In this document: positions 1 to 8,836 of the stretch, piece after piece | How positions within the stretch are numbered: position 1 is the stretch's first letter | How the letters are laid out: the number at the start of each line of letters is the position of its first letter | Assembly: GCA_021798415.1 (NCBI GenBank) | Contig: JAJZGO010000001.1 | Span: 1-64,000, forward strand | Direction of reading: 5' to 3' | Length of the DNA: 64,000 nucleotides | DNA from: Thermoplasmata archaeon | Lineage (GTDB): Archaea > Thermoplasmatota > Thermoplasmata > Lutacidiplasmatales > UBA184 | Position numbers and translations under genes: made by a program | Notes under the pieces: model-generated | Seen by the model: only the letters and a program-made list of their open reading frames with translations | What the model was told of the DNA's origin: nothing | The model's database searches: none

Positions 1-357
1 ATGCCGCTCCCGCCGCCCCCGGCTCCGCCCGCCCCGGTCGTGCCGCTCTCCCCCCAGCTCCAGAAGTACTTCGACCTCCTCGGCGGGGTCGAGAACACGT
101 CGCGCAGCCTCTTCGTCGGGGAGGACGACGCCGTCGTCGGCGAGGCCCCGGTGAAGGAGATGATCGAGGCGCTCGCGAACCTTTCGAGCCCGGCGAAGGC
201 GGTCATCTTCGACGGAATCGTCAGCCAGCGCCTGGTCGATGTCGCCCAGGAGAAGGGGATCGGCACCGTCGTCGCGACCCGCCTCGGCCCGATCGGCAAG
301 ATCCCCGAGCAGATCCGGGTCTACACGAAGGCCGACCTCACCGGCGGCCCGCGGTAG
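1..357 (+). CDS. dnaG: DNA primase DnaG (archaeal type), C-terminal end, 5' partial
   Basis: The visible 118 residues match the C-terminal end of archaeal DnaG. The stretch VIFDGIVSQRLVDVAQEKG followed by a short basic beta segment is the characteristic ending of this Toprim primase, which in archaea is also found attached to the RNA exosome. A proline-rich linker (residues 2-18) precedes it. The Toprim catalytic core must lie left of the window, so the ATG at base 1 is probably an internal methionine and not the true start. The gene ends in TAG at 355-357, 86 bp before the LonB-like ATPase on the same strand. The family call rests on the tail alone. Confidence 0.8.
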   Translation: MPLPPPPAPPAPVVPLSPQLQKYFDLLGGVENTSRSLFVGEDDAVVGEAPVKEMIEALANLSSPAKAVIFDGIVSQRLVDVAQEKGIGTVVATRLGPIGKIPEQIRVYTKADLTGGPR

Positions 358-443
358 GCCCGGCGGCGGTCCGTCGCGGGCCCCTCCCGGCGCCGCGGAA
401 CGACTACGCTATTACGCTCCCGAACCCTTTCCCACGGACGAAC

Positions 444-1991
444 GTGAGCGCCCTGAACGCCGAAGGTCCGCGTCGATCCCCGACGGCCGTCGACGAGATC
501 GAAACGACCGACAACATCCCGATCCCGACCGACCCGCTCGCGCGGGTGATCGGCCAGGAGACGGCGGTCGAGATCGCCCGCATCGCCGCCTACCAGCGGC
601 GCCACCTCCTGCTCGTGGGGCCCCCCGGGATCGGGAAGTCGATGACGGCGCAGGCGCTCGCCCTCCACCTCGACCGCCCCCGCACGGAGCTGAGGGTCGT
701 CCACAATCCCGAGAACCCCGAGCGACCGAGCGTCGAGGTCGCGACGCGCGAGGAGGTCTATCGCGAGCGCGAGGCCGCGCGGTCGGTCGAAGGGGAACTG
801 ATCGCTCCGACCGACGCCCCCGCCTCGGTCGCCGAGCGCCTCGGCTATCGGTGCGCCCGCTGCAGCTTCTACTCGCTTCCGAGCGAGCGGTACTGCCCGA
901 GCTGCGGGAACGCCAAGCAGGTCGCCCCCGGCGGGTCCGGGAGCGGCAACCCGTTCCGCGACCTCGTCGGCGGGATCCTCGAGCTCACCGTGAGCCCGGG
1001 CGGTAACCCCCATGAATCGGTCCGCACGACCCGCCTGCGCGAGGGCGTCGAGGAGGTCGTCGCCTACGAGCGCTCGGCCGACCGCATCAAGGTCCTCGAC
1101 CAGCGGGCGCTCGAGCGGCGTCGCACGCTCCAGCACGAGAGCCCCCGCAAGGTGATCGTGAAGCTGGACCGCAACACGTTCGTGATGGCGACCGGCGCGA
1201 GCGAGACCGAGCTCCTCGGGGACGTCCGGCACGACCCGTACGGCGGCCACCCCCAGCTCGGCACGCTGCCGTACGAGCGCGTCATCCCCGGCGCGGTCCA
1301 CGAGGCGCACGAGGGGGTCCTCTTCATCGACGAGCTCCCGCACCTCGGAGCCCTCCAGCGGCACATCCTGACCGCGATGCAGGAGAAGCGATTCCCGGTC
1401 ACCGGCCGCAACCCCCAGAGCGGCGGGGCGGCGGTGCGCGTCGACTCGGTGCCCTGCGATTTCATCCTCGTCGCGGCGGCGAACATCCAGGACATCCACC
1501 GGATCCTCTCGCCGCTGCGCTCGCGGATCGCGGGCTCCGGCTACGAGGTGCTCCTCGAGACCGCGATGCCGGACACCGAGGCGAACCGGCTGCGGCTCGC
1601 CCAGTTCTGCGCCCAGGAGATCGCGGTCGACGGGAGGATCCGGCCCGCGACGCGGGCGGCCGTCGTCGAGCTGATCCGGGAGGCGCGACGCCGCGCCGAG
1701 GCGCTCGACAACCGCCGCAACGCGCTCACCCTTCGGCTCCGCGAGCTCGGGGGGCTCATCCGCACCGCGGGCGACCTCGCGGCGGTCTCGGGAAGCTCGG
1801 TCCTCGACGCGAGCCATGTCCGCGAGGCGCTCCGACGCGCCCGCTCGATCGAGGAGCAGGTCCGCGAGGTCTACGGGTCGTTCCAAGGCGGCCTCCGCCA
1901 GGAGTCGACCGAGTCGCAGCGCCAGTCGATGGGCTACTACAATTGGAACGACCACCCGGACCCGAACCAGTTCCCGGGCGGCTACGGCTGA
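444..1991 (+). CDS. LonB-like AAA+ ATPase lacking a protease domain, with zinc ribbon
   Basis: The 515-residue protein resembles the ATPase part of archaeal membrane LonB. It opens with the LonB-like segment IPIPTDPLARVIGQ, then a Walker A (GPPGIGKS, residues 59-66), a zinc-ribbon-like insertion with CxxC pairs near residues 137/140 and 150/153, a Walker B (LFIDE near 292) and sensor motifs (RSRIAGSGYEVL). The S16 Ser-Lys protease domain and the LonB transmembrane insert are absent; the chain ends in a Gln/Asn/Gly-rich tail. It may therefore act as a remodelling ATPase and not a protease (inference). The start is GTG at 444; a TATA-like ctattac lies about 30 nt upstream. Confidence 0.8.
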   Translation: MSALNAEGPRRSPTAVDEIETTDNIPIPTDPLARVIGQETAVEIARIAAYQRRHLLLVGPPGIGKSMTAQALALHLDRPRTELRVVHNPENPERPSVEVATREEVYREREAARSVEGELIAPTDAPASVAERLGYRCARCSFYSLPSERYCPSCGNAKQVAPGGSGSGNPFRDLVGGILELTVSPGGNPHESVRTTRLREGVEEVVAYERSADRIKVLDQRALERRRTLQHESPRKVIVKLDRNTFVMATGASETELLGDVRHDPYGGHPQLGTLPYERVIPGAVHEAHEGVLFIDELPHLGALQRHILTAMQEKRFPVTGRNPQSGGAAVRVDSVPCDFILVAAANIQDIHRILSPLRSRIAGSGYEVLLETAMPDTEANRLRLAQFCAQEIAVDGRIRPATRAAVVELIREARRRAEALDNRRNALTLRLRELGGLIRTAGDLAAVSGSSVLDASHVREALRRARSIEEQVREVYGSFQGGLRQESTESQRQSMGYYNWNDHPDPNQFPGGYG

Positions 1992-2036
1992 GCGCCCCGT
2001 CAGGGCTAAGAGCCGCGCCTCGGTGGCCGCCGACGC

Positions 2037-2109
2037 GGGCGCGTAGTCTAGTGGTTATGACGTCACCCTGACACGGTGAAGGTCGCCAGTTCGAATCTGG
2101 CCGCGCCCA
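2037..2109 (+). tRNA. tRNA-Val (anticodon GAC)
   Basis: A full cloverleaf folds: acceptor GGGCGCG/CGCGCCC, anticodon stem TCACC/GGTGA around loop CTGACAC giving anticodon GAC, T arm GCCAG-TTCGAAT-CTGGC, discriminator A at 2109. CCA is not encoded. No intron is seen. Confidence 0.95.
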
Positions 2110-2168
2110 CGCCCCACCGACCCTCCGTGGGTCCCGGGCCCCTCGGGCGTTCGAAAACCGGATCGGAC

Positions 2169-2522
2169 TCAGCCGGTCAGCAAGAGGTAGACGCCGAGCC
2201 CGATCGCCACCGCGATCACGAGCGCGGTGAGACCGTACTCGATCCCCACCCGGGGCGTGTAGCGCCCCGCCTCGAGGTCGAGACGCACCCGGACGAACCG
2301 TAGCAGGGCGAGCCCCATCAGCGCCCCGCCCGCGAGCACGAGGAGCACCCCGACGGACTCGGAGAGGCCGCTCGGGGGTGCCGAGCCGGAGGCGCCGAGC
2401 TCGCGCAGGAGGAGTCCGAACCTCGCGACCACGAAGCCGAGCGCCATGACCGTGACCGCCGTCCGCGCCCAGGCAAGGAACGTCCTCTCGTTCGCAAGGT
2501 GGTCCGTGGCCGAGCCCGGCAC
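2169..2522 (-). CDS. DUF202 (YidH-like) small membrane protein
   Basis: A 117-residue protein with the DUF202 signature NERTFLAWARTAV near the N-terminus and three hydrophobic segments (about residues 18-38, 53-75 and 95-115). Family members are small inner-membrane proteins of unknown function. The start is taken as GTG at 2522 because a TATA-like element (minus strand TCAATTATCC, 2541-2550) lies 21-28 nt upstream, which suits a leaderless transcript. Longer upstream extensions are rich in Arg/Pro/Ser and look non-coding. Confidence 0.75.
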   Translation of the reverse strand: MPGSATDHLANERTFLAWARTAVTVMALGFVVARFGLLLRELGASGSAPPSGLSESVGVLLVLAGGALMGLALLRFVRVRLDLEAGRYTPRVGIEYGLTALVIAVAIGLGVYLLLTG

Positions 2523-2540
2523 GAGTCGCGGGAACGTTGC

Positions 2541-2550
2541 GGATAATTGA
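2541..2550 (-). promoter_or_regulatory. TATA-like box of the DUF202 gene
   Basis: Minus strand TCAATTATCC is centred about 24 nt before the GTG start at 2522, the spacing expected if transcription begins at the start codon. Confidence 0.5.
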
Positions 2551-2619
2551 GTTCGATGCCGCGGGCCCGACGAGGTCTCGGCCGGTCCCGGAGGCCGCCG
2601 GAGGCCCCCGAACGCCGCG

Positions 2620-3330
2620 CTAAGTGTCCGTCGGCGCGCGGGCGGCGTTCGACGTGTCCACGGAGCCGGCGAGGTAGGGGAAGACCGCCGCGAGGAGCTT
2701 GCGCTCGGCCTTGCGAAGGAGCGCGTCGAACGCTTCGCGAGAGACGCCAAAGGTGCCCGCGAGCTCCTCGGTCGACGTCGCCCTCGGGATCTCGTAGTAC
2801 CCTCGCGCGAACGCGGCGACGACGGCCGCGCGCTGGCGCACGGTGAGGGCGCGGAAGAGCGACCCGGCCGGCACGAGGAAGCTCTCCTCGAACCCCAGCG
2901 ACTCGAGGGGTCGGGTCCCGACGCGCACCACCTCGACCTCTTTCGGGAGCGCGGCGACCGCCTTCGCGTCGAGGGTCCCCTCGGCAGCGAGGAACTGGTA
3001 GGTCTCGCCGTCGGGCCCGTACGACGACGGCGGCAGGTAGAGGTTCCCGGCCCCCTCCACGGTCGGGATCACCCGACCCCGGCGGCAACACTCGCATCGA
3101 TCGAACCGCACGAGCGCCGCCGGGTTCTCGTCGTCCTTCAGGAGCACCTCGCCGTCGATCTCCTCGTACGCGGCGAGGAGCGTGGCGAGCTCGCCGTCGC
3201 TCGGCCCGTGGGCCTCGAGGATCGCCTCGCGTCCCCGGTGGCACAGGTGGGTCACGCGGAGGCCGCCCGAAACGGCGACCGGCCGATAGAACGGACAGTC
3301 GTGTCGGACGAGGAGGCTGACGAGCTGCAC
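2620..3330 (-). CDS. HTH_10 (bacterio-opsin activator-type) transcriptional regulator
   Basis: A 236-residue protein. The C-terminal third (about 165-215) has the HTH_10 pattern: LTVRQRAAVVAAFARGYYEI, then a helix-turn-helix with the TSTEELAGTFGVS recognition region. This is the DNA-binding domain of Bat-type archaeal regulators. The N-terminal region holds a CxCC cluster (CECCRRGR, near residue 80) and His/Cys residues (HDC, HLCH), so a metal- or redox-sensing role is possible (inference). The start is GTG at 3330. Its target is unknown; it stands alone between divergent and unrelated neighbours. Confidence 0.8.
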   Translation of the reverse strand: MQLVSLLVRHDCPFYRPVAVSGGLRVTHLCHRGREAILEAHGPSDGELATLLAAYEEIDGEVLLKDDENPAALVRFDRCECCRRGRVIPTVEGAGNLYLPPSSYGPDGETYQFLAAEGTLDAKAVAALPKEVEVVRVGTRPLESLGFEESFLVPAGSLFRALTVRQRAAVVAAFARGYYEIPRATSTEELAGTFGVSREAFDALLRKAERKLLAAVFPYLAGSVDTSNAARAPTDT

Positions 3331-3433
3331 GCGGACCGCCGCGGCGGCCGAACCGCGGTCGGGCGATAAGGGGGTTGCCTACGCAACGACCGTGCTCATG
3401 CGGCGCCCCGCCCTCGATCGTCCAGGTACAACG

Positions 3434-3700
3434 ATGCCGACCTACGAGATCCGACACAGCTGGAACGCAACCCAGAGCGAGACCGTGGTGGGGAAAGTCG
3501 AGGGCGCGATCGCGATGGCGAAGCAGGGGAAGATCCCCGTCGGCTTCCGGCCGATCTCGATCGTGGCCGTGCCCGGCCAGACCGAGGCGCACTGCCTGTG
3601 GGAGGCGCCGAGCGCGGAGAGCCTCGAATCGCTCTACCGCCAGATCGAGCTGCCCACGACCCGGACCATCCGAGAGGTCACGCCGTTCTTCACCGCCTGA
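3434..3700 (+). CDS. Small DUF4242-like protein
   Basis: An 88-residue protein starting MPTYEIRHSW. The C-terminal half has the pattern AHCLWEAPSAESLESLYRQ, which resembles DUF4242/SCO4226-type small alpha-beta proteins that form ferredoxin-like dimers, some of them nickel-binding. The start is ATG at 3434; an in-frame extension to 3392 is possible but less likely because it adds only MLMRRPALDRPGTT. The biochemical role is unknown. Confidence 0.55.
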   Translation: MPTYEIRHSWNATQSETVVGKVEGAIAMAKQGKIPVGFRPISIVAVPGQTEAHCLWEAPSAESLESLYRQIELPTTRTIREVTPFFTA

Positions 3701-3771
3701 TCGGCGCGACCGGGCGCGGGTGAGAACCCTTTCCCTCCGGCGTCCTTTCGGATCGCAACGAGGCGCGGACG

Positions 3772-4413
3772 ATGTGGCCAGAGCTCGACGTCCGGGTCGC
3801 CGCGCTCGTCTTCTTCGCGGGCCTCGCCCTCGCCGGGGCCACGAGCTTTCCCGCCTTGCGGGGGAACCGACCGACGGCGAGCGCCCTCGAGCACGCGACC
3901 CCCGTCTCGAGGGTTTCGGAGGCGCTCTGGCTGGCCGCGGTCGCGGTCGTCTACCTCTTTCCGCTCGGCGTGGCGGTCGACGTCCCGACCGCCTACGTGA
4001 CGCTCGACGCGCTCGCGGGACCGCTCGTGTCGATCCTCCAGGCCGTCGGCTTCGCGCTCGCGTTCGTGGGACTCGTCCTCGTGCCGTGGTCGGTGCGCGC
4101 GCTCGGACGCTACACGACGTTCCGTATCGAGGTCCGCGAGGAGCAGCCGATCGTCGAGCAAGGTCCCTACGCCCGGATCCGCCACCCGCTCTACTCCGCG
4201 AACCTGTTCGTCGGCCTCGGGCTCCTCCTCGCTTTCCTCTCGGTGTGGCTGGTCGTCCCCGCGGTCTTGATCGTCGTGCTCGCCGTGCGGCGCGCGAGCG
4301 CCGAGGAGGAGATGTTCCTCCGCTCCCCGCGGCTGGGGACGCGCTACGCGGCGTACGTGGCTCGGACCGGCCGCTTCCTCCCTCGGCTCACCGACCGCAA
4401 AGAACCGACCTGA
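3772..4413 (+). CDS. Isoprenylcysteine carboxyl methyltransferase-like membrane protein
   Basis: A 213-residue membrane protein with five or so hydrophobic segments. The C-terminal half carries the family hallmark VEQGPYARIRHPLYSAN followed by hydrophobic stretches and a late E-E pair (SAEEEMF), which forms the SAM-binding region of ICMT/PEMT-like methyltransferases. In archaea the substrate is usually unknown; lipid or small-molecule methylation is possible. Single gene, ATG start. Confidence 0.75.
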   Translation: MWPELDVRVAALVFFAGLALAGATSFPALRGNRPTASALEHATPVSRVSEALWLAAVAVVYLFPLGVAVDVPTAYVTLDALAGPLVSILQAVGFALAFVGLVLVPWSVRALGRYTTFRIEVREEQPIVEQGPYARIRHPLYSANLFVGLGLLLAFLSVWLVVPAVLIVVLAVRRASAEEEMFLRSPRLGTRYAAYVARTGRFLPRLTDRKEPT

Positions 4414-4488
4414 CCGTGGATTCGGTGACGCCCGGCCCGGGCCCGGGGGCCGTCGAGCGCTAAAGAGACCGGCCGTCCGCCCGACGGT

Positions 4489-5145
4489 TCAGGACCGACC
4501 GGGCTTCGAGAAGACCACCGCGTAGTGGTACGGGCCCACCTCGAACTCTTCGCGGTAGTCGAGTCCGTGTCGCGTCAGCACTTCGATCGCCTGGGCGGAG
4601 GTGAGTCGGTGCTCCACCGGCGGACCCATCGGGGTCTCCTGCTTCTTCCAGTCGACGTTCGCGAACCGGCCCCCCGGACGCAGGAGGCGGATCGCTTCGT
4701 CGACCGTGCTCGGCGGCACCCCGTGGAGAAGGTTCGCGAGGAGCACGACGTCCGCGACCTCGGAGGCGAGCGGGATCTTCGACGCGGTCGAGCGCACCGG
4801 GACGACCGCGCTCGCACGACGGGCGGCGACGCGCTCGGCGAGGAGCTCGATGAGCTCGTCCGAGACGTCGATCGCGTAGACGCGTCCCGTCGGACCGACG
4901 ACCTCTCCGGCGGGGAACGCGTAGAACCCCGTACCCGCGCCGACGTCGGCGACCGTCTCTCCCCGTCGCAGATCGAGGCGCTGCCAGAGACGACCGGGAT
5001 CCTGCGTGCTCGCCCGCTCGGGAGAATCGAGGACCGCTTCGGCGCGCTCGCGGCTCCATCCCTCTTCGTGCATCCGGCGGTGGTCGCCCGTGGGATGTCG
5101 GTGCCCCGGGCCGCGGTGGGGGTCGGAAGGTTCGTCGTCCGGCAT
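4489..5145 (-). CDS. Class I SAM-dependent methyltransferase
   Basis: A 218-residue protein with motif I VADVGAGTGFYAFPAG (near residue 65), an acidic motif II end (YAIDVS) and a post-I segment VADVVLLANLLHGV, typical of UbiE-like Rossmann methyltransferases. A His-rich N-terminal stretch precedes a DPERW-like helix. Related soluble methyltransferases act on small molecules or metalloids; the substrate cannot be told here. It is transcribed on its own, convergent with the ICMT-like gene. Confidence 0.75.
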   Translation of the reverse strand: MPDDEPSDPHRGPGHRHPTGDHRRMHEEGWSRERAEAVLDSPERASTQDPGRLWQRLDLRRGETVADVGAGTGFYAFPAGEVVGPTGRVYAIDVSDELIELLAERVAARRASAVVPVRSTASKIPLASEVADVVLLANLLHGVPPSTVDEAIRLLRPGGRFANVDWKKQETPMGPPVEHRLTSAQAIEVLTRHGLDYREEFEVGPYHYAVVFSKPGRS

Positions 5146-5346
5146 CGGGACCGGTCCCGAGCGAGGCGCACGGTGGCTTCAAGTCAGCGGGGCGACGCGA
5201 CCTACGGTCGGGAGTGGGCGGGGCCGCTTCCGCCGCTCTCGGTCGGCTCGCACCGGCTCCGGATCCGGGCCGCGACCATCGAATCCGTCCCAGCGTTCTA
5301 ATAGCGCGCGTCGGCTCGCCGACGGTCGGCGACGGGGCCGCGGGCG

Positions 5347-6624
5347 ATGGCGGACTGGTTCAACTGGGTCACCTGGGCGACCCTGGCCGTGCTCGCGTTC
5401 GCGAGCCTCGTCGTGCTCCTCTACCCGACCCGCGGGGCGGTCGGCGCCCGGTTGCGCCCGTGGGTGGACCGATGCCTCGCCCGGGTCTCGGGCCCGGGCG
5501 ACCTCGAGTGGCTCGACTGGAAGCCGGTCATGCTCGTCGGCCTCCTCGTCTTCGCGGCCGTTTCGACCTACGGGGTCGTGAGCGGCCAGTACGGCTGCCG
5601 ACCGCCGGGCCTGAGCGACCCGGTGGGCCTCCTCAACTCCGGCCGCGCGTTCTGGGCCGGCCAGAACCCGTTCTCCGTTCCCGACTGCGGGGGACAGATC
5701 GACGTGCCGTACGGACTGGCCGCCGTCCTTCTCGACGCGCTCGGGAGCCTCGGAGGGGTGCCGGGGATCTACGTCGTGTGGGGCGCGATCGCGTTCACGA
5801 TCGTGCCGCTCGTCGGGCACCTGGCCACCACCGACCGGCGCCAGGTCCTCCTCTACGTCGGGACGAGCGTCCTCCTCGTCCCGGTGGTCACGTCGCAGAT
5901 CGACGGAGCGACCAACGCGATCGTCCCGGTCGTCGTCCTCCTCTCGCTCTACCTGGCCGAGCGCCACGAGATCGCCGCGGCCGCGCTCGGGGGGTTCCTC
6001 TCGAGCGCCCGGTTCCCGAACCTCTTCCCCGTCCTCGCGGGGACCGGCGGGAGGCGGCGTCGCTACCTCGCGTTCGCGACGGCCGCGGCGTCGTTCGGCG
6101 CCGCGACCGCCCTCGCCTACGCGCTCTGGGGCTCGAACTTCCTCGACCCGGTCTTCTTTCAGCAGCTCGGCCGGCGGTCGTTCTCGCTGAACCTCTACGG
6201 GGTCCTCCTGCTCTCGAACGCCCTTCCCTCGTCGCTCGCGATCGAGGTCGGGCAGGCGACGCTCACGCTCGCGCTCGTGCTGGCGGCGTTCTTCTTCGTC
6301 CGCTCGCCGATCCGCTCCGTCGCGATCGTCCTCACCGGCCTCGCGCTCCTCACGCCGTTCCTCTCGTTCACGATCCTCGTCTGGCTCCTCCCGGTGGCGC
6401 TCGCGGGCACCCGGGCGCGCTGGTGGCTTTGGGGGGTCGCGCTGGTCGGGTCGCTGAACTACGACCTCGCGCTCAACGTCTGGGCCTGGGAGGACGGGGT
6501 GAGCTGGCCGAGCGCGGCCCTCGATGTCGTGCTGACGGTCCTCCTCATCGCGCTCTTCGTCGAGCTCTGGCGCACCGAGCTCGCGGCGCGGCGGCCGCTA
6601 GCCGCCGCGAGCGGCGTCCGGTAG
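5347..6624 (+). CDS. Polytopic membrane protein, possibly GT-C/GT87-like glycosyltransferase
   Basis: A 425-residue protein with about ten predicted membrane segments and few charged residues. A loop after the second segment holds Cys pairs and the motif SGRAFWAGQNPFSVPDC, which resembles the first extracytoplasmic loop of lipid-linked-sugar glycosyltransferases (an Asp-containing loop with WxGxNPY-like text). Family assignment is tentative. The 3' end overlaps the convergent GNAT gene by 27 bp. Confidence 0.55.
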   Translation: MADWFNWVTWATLAVLAFASLVVLLYPTRGAVGARLRPWVDRCLARVSGPGDLEWLDWKPVMLVGLLVFAAVSTYGVVSGQYGCRPPGLSDPVGLLNSGRAFWAGQNPFSVPDCGGQIDVPYGLAAVLLDALGSLGGVPGIYVVWGAIAFTIVPLVGHLATTDRRQVLLYVGTSVLLVPVVTSQIDGATNAIVPVVVLLSLYLAERHEIAAAALGGFLSSARFPNLFPVLAGTGGRRRRYLAFATAAASFGAATALAYALWGSNFLDPVFFQQLGRRSFSLNLYGVLLLSNALPSSLAIEVGQATLTLALVLAAFFFVRSPIRSVAIVLTGLALLTPFLSFTILVWLLPVALAGTRARWWLWGVALVGSLNYDLALNVWAWEDGVSWPSAALDVVLTVLLIALFVELWRTELAARRPLAAASGVR

Positions 6625-7140
6625 GTCGAGGCGCATCTCGTTGCCGTCCTCGAACCCGAGCCGCGCGTAGACGCTGCGGCCGAGCTTCGACGCGTGCAGG
6701 TACACCCGGCGGTAGCCGTGCGCCCTCGCCCAGTCGACCATCGCGCGCACGAGGTCGGACGCGATCCCCCGGCCCCGTTCGGCGGGGTCGGTGTACATCG
6801 AGAGTAGGTACGGCATCGACTCGCGCGCGAGAGCGCCCGGCCGCGGCTGGGCCGGCGACCGCCAGAGCGCGCCGCTCGCGACCGGGCGGCCGGGGGGTTC
6901 CTCGACCACGTACGCGCGAAACCGGTGCGCCCGTCGCTCCCGTTTGACCCAGCGACGGTACGCCCCGTCCGCCCGGTCGAGCTCCGCGGCCGTGAACCCC
7001 CCGATCTCCTCCCACATGCGTCGTCGGTGGACGACGAGGAGGTCGAGGTCCCGCGCTGTGGCGGGCCGCAACCGGCGTCGCGCGACCGGGCGCGGGTCGG
7101 GACGGCCCGGCCGAGCGCCCCGGGCCTGACGCGGCGTCAT
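6598..7140 (-). CDS. GNAT family N-acetyltransferase
   Basis: A 180-residue protein. Motif A of GNAT enzymes is visible as MYTDPAERGRGIASDLVRA (about residues 118-136), the acetyl-CoA pyrophosphate loop, followed by YLHASKLGRSVYARLGFE, the usual motif B. The N-terminal part RLRPATARDLDLLVVHRRRMW is the standard beta1-alpha1. Substrate unknown. The start is ATG at 7140, 5 bp after the stop of pntB on the same strand, so it may be co-transcribed with the transhydrogenase operon. Confidence 0.8.
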   Translation of the reverse strand: MTPRQARGARPGRPDPRPVARRRLRPATARDLDLLVVHRRRMWEEIGGFTAAELDRADGAYRRWVKRERRAHRFRAYVVEEPPGRPVASGALWRSPAQPRPGALARESMPYLLSMYTDPAERGRGIASDLVRAMVDWARAHGYRRVYLHASKLGRSVYARLGFEDGNEMRLDLPDAARGG

Positions 7141-7145
7141 CGGCG

Positions 7146-8534
7146 CTACTTCTTGAGCTCGGAGACGAGCTTGCCGACGACCTGCTGCGCGTCCCCGTAG
7201 AGCATGCGGCAGTTGTCGCGGTAGAAGAGGTCGTTCTCGATGCCGGCGAACCCCTTGCCCTGGCCGCGCTTGATGACGATGACGTTCTTCGCCTGCTCGA
7301 CGTCGAGGATCGGCATCCCTTCGAGCGGGCTCCCCTTGCGGTGGGCCGCCGGGTTCACGACGTCGTTCGCGCCGAGGACGAGGACGACGTCCGTCGAGGG
7401 GAACTCCGCGTTGATCTCGTCCCGGTCGAACAGCTTGTCGTAGGAGATCCCCGCCTCGGCGAGGAGGACGTTCATGTGGCCGGGCATGCGGCCCGCGACC
7501 GGGTGGATCCCGAACTTCACCGTGACGCCCTTCGACTCGAGGAGGTCGGCGAGCTCCTTGACCTTCTGCTGGGCCTGCGCGACCGCCATGCCGTAGCCGG
7601 GGACGATGATGACCTGGTTCGCGTACGCCATCAGGACCGCGGCGTCGGAGGCATCGATCGGCTTCATCTGGCCTTGGATGGGGCCGCCGGTCTCCTCGGT
7701 CGCGCCGAACGCGCCGAAGAAGACGTTCGCGACCGAGCGGTTCATCGCCTTCGCCATCAGGAGCGTGAGGAGCGACCCCGCGGCGCCGACGAGCGTGCCC
7801 GCGATCACCATCGCGTAGCCGGCGTCGCCGAGCGGGCCGTTCACGAGCGCGAAGCCGTCGAGCGCGACCGCGATCCCCGTAAGCGCGTTGAAAAGGCTGA
7901 TGACGACCGGCATGTCCGCGCCGCCGATCGGGAGCGTGAGGAGGATCCCGTAGAGGAGGAGGACGACGAAGAACGGCAGCAACCAGACGGTGTCGGTCCT
8001 CAGGAGGGCGAACGCCCCGAACCCGACGCCGACCACGAGGACCACCGTGTTGACGACCTGGCGGGCCGGCAGCACGATCGGCTTCGAGCGCAGCCAGCCC
8101 TGGAGCTTGAGGAAGGCGATGACACTGCCCGCGATCGAGATCGACCCGATGACGCCGCCCGCGATGCTCAGGCCGGCGATCGCGACGTTCGACAGGCTCG
8201 AGAGGAGCTCGACCGCCGCGATCGCGGCGGCCGCGCCGCCGCCCATGCCGTTGAACATCGCGACCATCTGGGGCATCGCGGTCATCTGCACGACCCGCGC
8301 CCAGTACCAGCCGGCGAGCCCGCCGATCGCGACGCCGAGCGCGATCCACGCGAAGTTCGATAGGCCCGGGCTCAGGAACGTCACGAGGACGGCGATCAAC
8401 ATCGCGACGCCCGCGAAGAGGATCCCGCGGCGGGCGGTCTCGGGGGAGCTCATCGCCTTGAGCCCCAGGATGAAGACGATGACCGCGACCACGTAGACCG
8501 CGTTGATCGTGTCGGGGAGGACGTCGATCGTCAC
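7146..8534 (-). CDS. pntB: NAD(P) transhydrogenase subunit beta
   Basis: A 462-residue protein made of about nine membrane helices (residues 1-260) followed by the NADP-binding domain dIII, with VIIVPGYGMAVAQAQ, MPGHMNVLLAEAG and VVLVLGANDVVNPAA motifs that bind NADP(H). With the two alpha parts it couples hydride transfer between NADH and NADP+ to proton movement and supplies NADPH. Its start overlaps the stop of the preceding gene by 4 bp, showing translational coupling. The length is standard. Confidence 0.95.
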   Translation of the reverse strand: MTIDVLPDTINAVYVVAVIVFILGLKAMSSPETARRGILFAGVAMLIAVLVTFLSPGLSNFAWIALGVAIGGLAGWYWARVVQMTAMPQMVAMFNGMGGGAAAAIAAVELLSSLSNVAIAGLSIAGGVIGSISIAGSVIAFLKLQGWLRSKPIVLPARQVVNTVVLVVGVGFGAFALLRTDTVWLLPFFVVLLLYGILLTLPIGGADMPVVISLFNALTGIAVALDGFALVNGPLGDAGYAMVIAGTLVGAAGSLLTLLMAKAMNRSVANVFFGAFGATEETGGPIQGQMKPIDASDAAVLMAYANQVIIVPGYGMAVAQAQQKVKELADLLESKGVTVKFGIHPVAGRMPGHMNVLLAEAGISYDKLFDRDEINAEFPSTDVVLVLGANDVVNPAAHRKGSPLEGMPILDVEQAKNVIVIKRGQGKGFAGIENDLFYRDNCRMLYGDAQQVVGKLVSELKK

Positions 8535-8833
8535 TTCGCCCCTCCCTTGCGCTTCGAGCGGTCGAACATCGCGAGGATCCGCTCGGTGACGACGTAGCCA
8601 CCGGTGACGTTCATCGCCCCCATGACGACGGCGACGAACCCGACCGCCTTCTCGAGGGGGTCGGTCGCGATCCCGAGGGCGACGATGCCGCCGACGAGCA
8701 CGATCCCGTGGATGAAGTTCGAGCCGCTCATCAGCGGCGTGTGGAGGAGGACCGGGACCCGGCCGATCACCTCGTAGCCCGTGAACGCCGCGAGGATCGC
8801 GATGAAGAGGGCTGTCCAGAGGTCCGCCGCCAT
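8531..8833 (-). CDS. pntAB: NAD(P) transhydrogenase subunit alpha part 2 (membrane part)
   Basis: A 100-residue protein with three hydrophobic helices, including the conserved text LLHTPLMSGSNFIHGIVLVGG, which belongs to the N-terminal membrane domain dIIa. In split-type transhydrogenases (as in Rhodospirillum) this part is a separate gene, as here. It lies between pntAA (3 bp gap) and pntB (4 bp overlap). Confidence 0.93.
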   Translation of the reverse strand: MAADLWTALFIAILAAFTGYEVIGRVPVLLHTPLMSGSNFIHGIVLVGGIVALGIATDPLEKAVGFVAVVMGAMNVTGGYVVTERILAMFDRSKRKGGAK

Positions 8834-8836
8834 CGC

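Noticed and set aside
321..1955. Long minus-strand open frame opposite the LonB-like gene
   Set aside because: Arg/Asp/Val-rich shadow of a GC-rich plus-strand gene; no family text, while the plus strand encodes clear AAA+ motifs.
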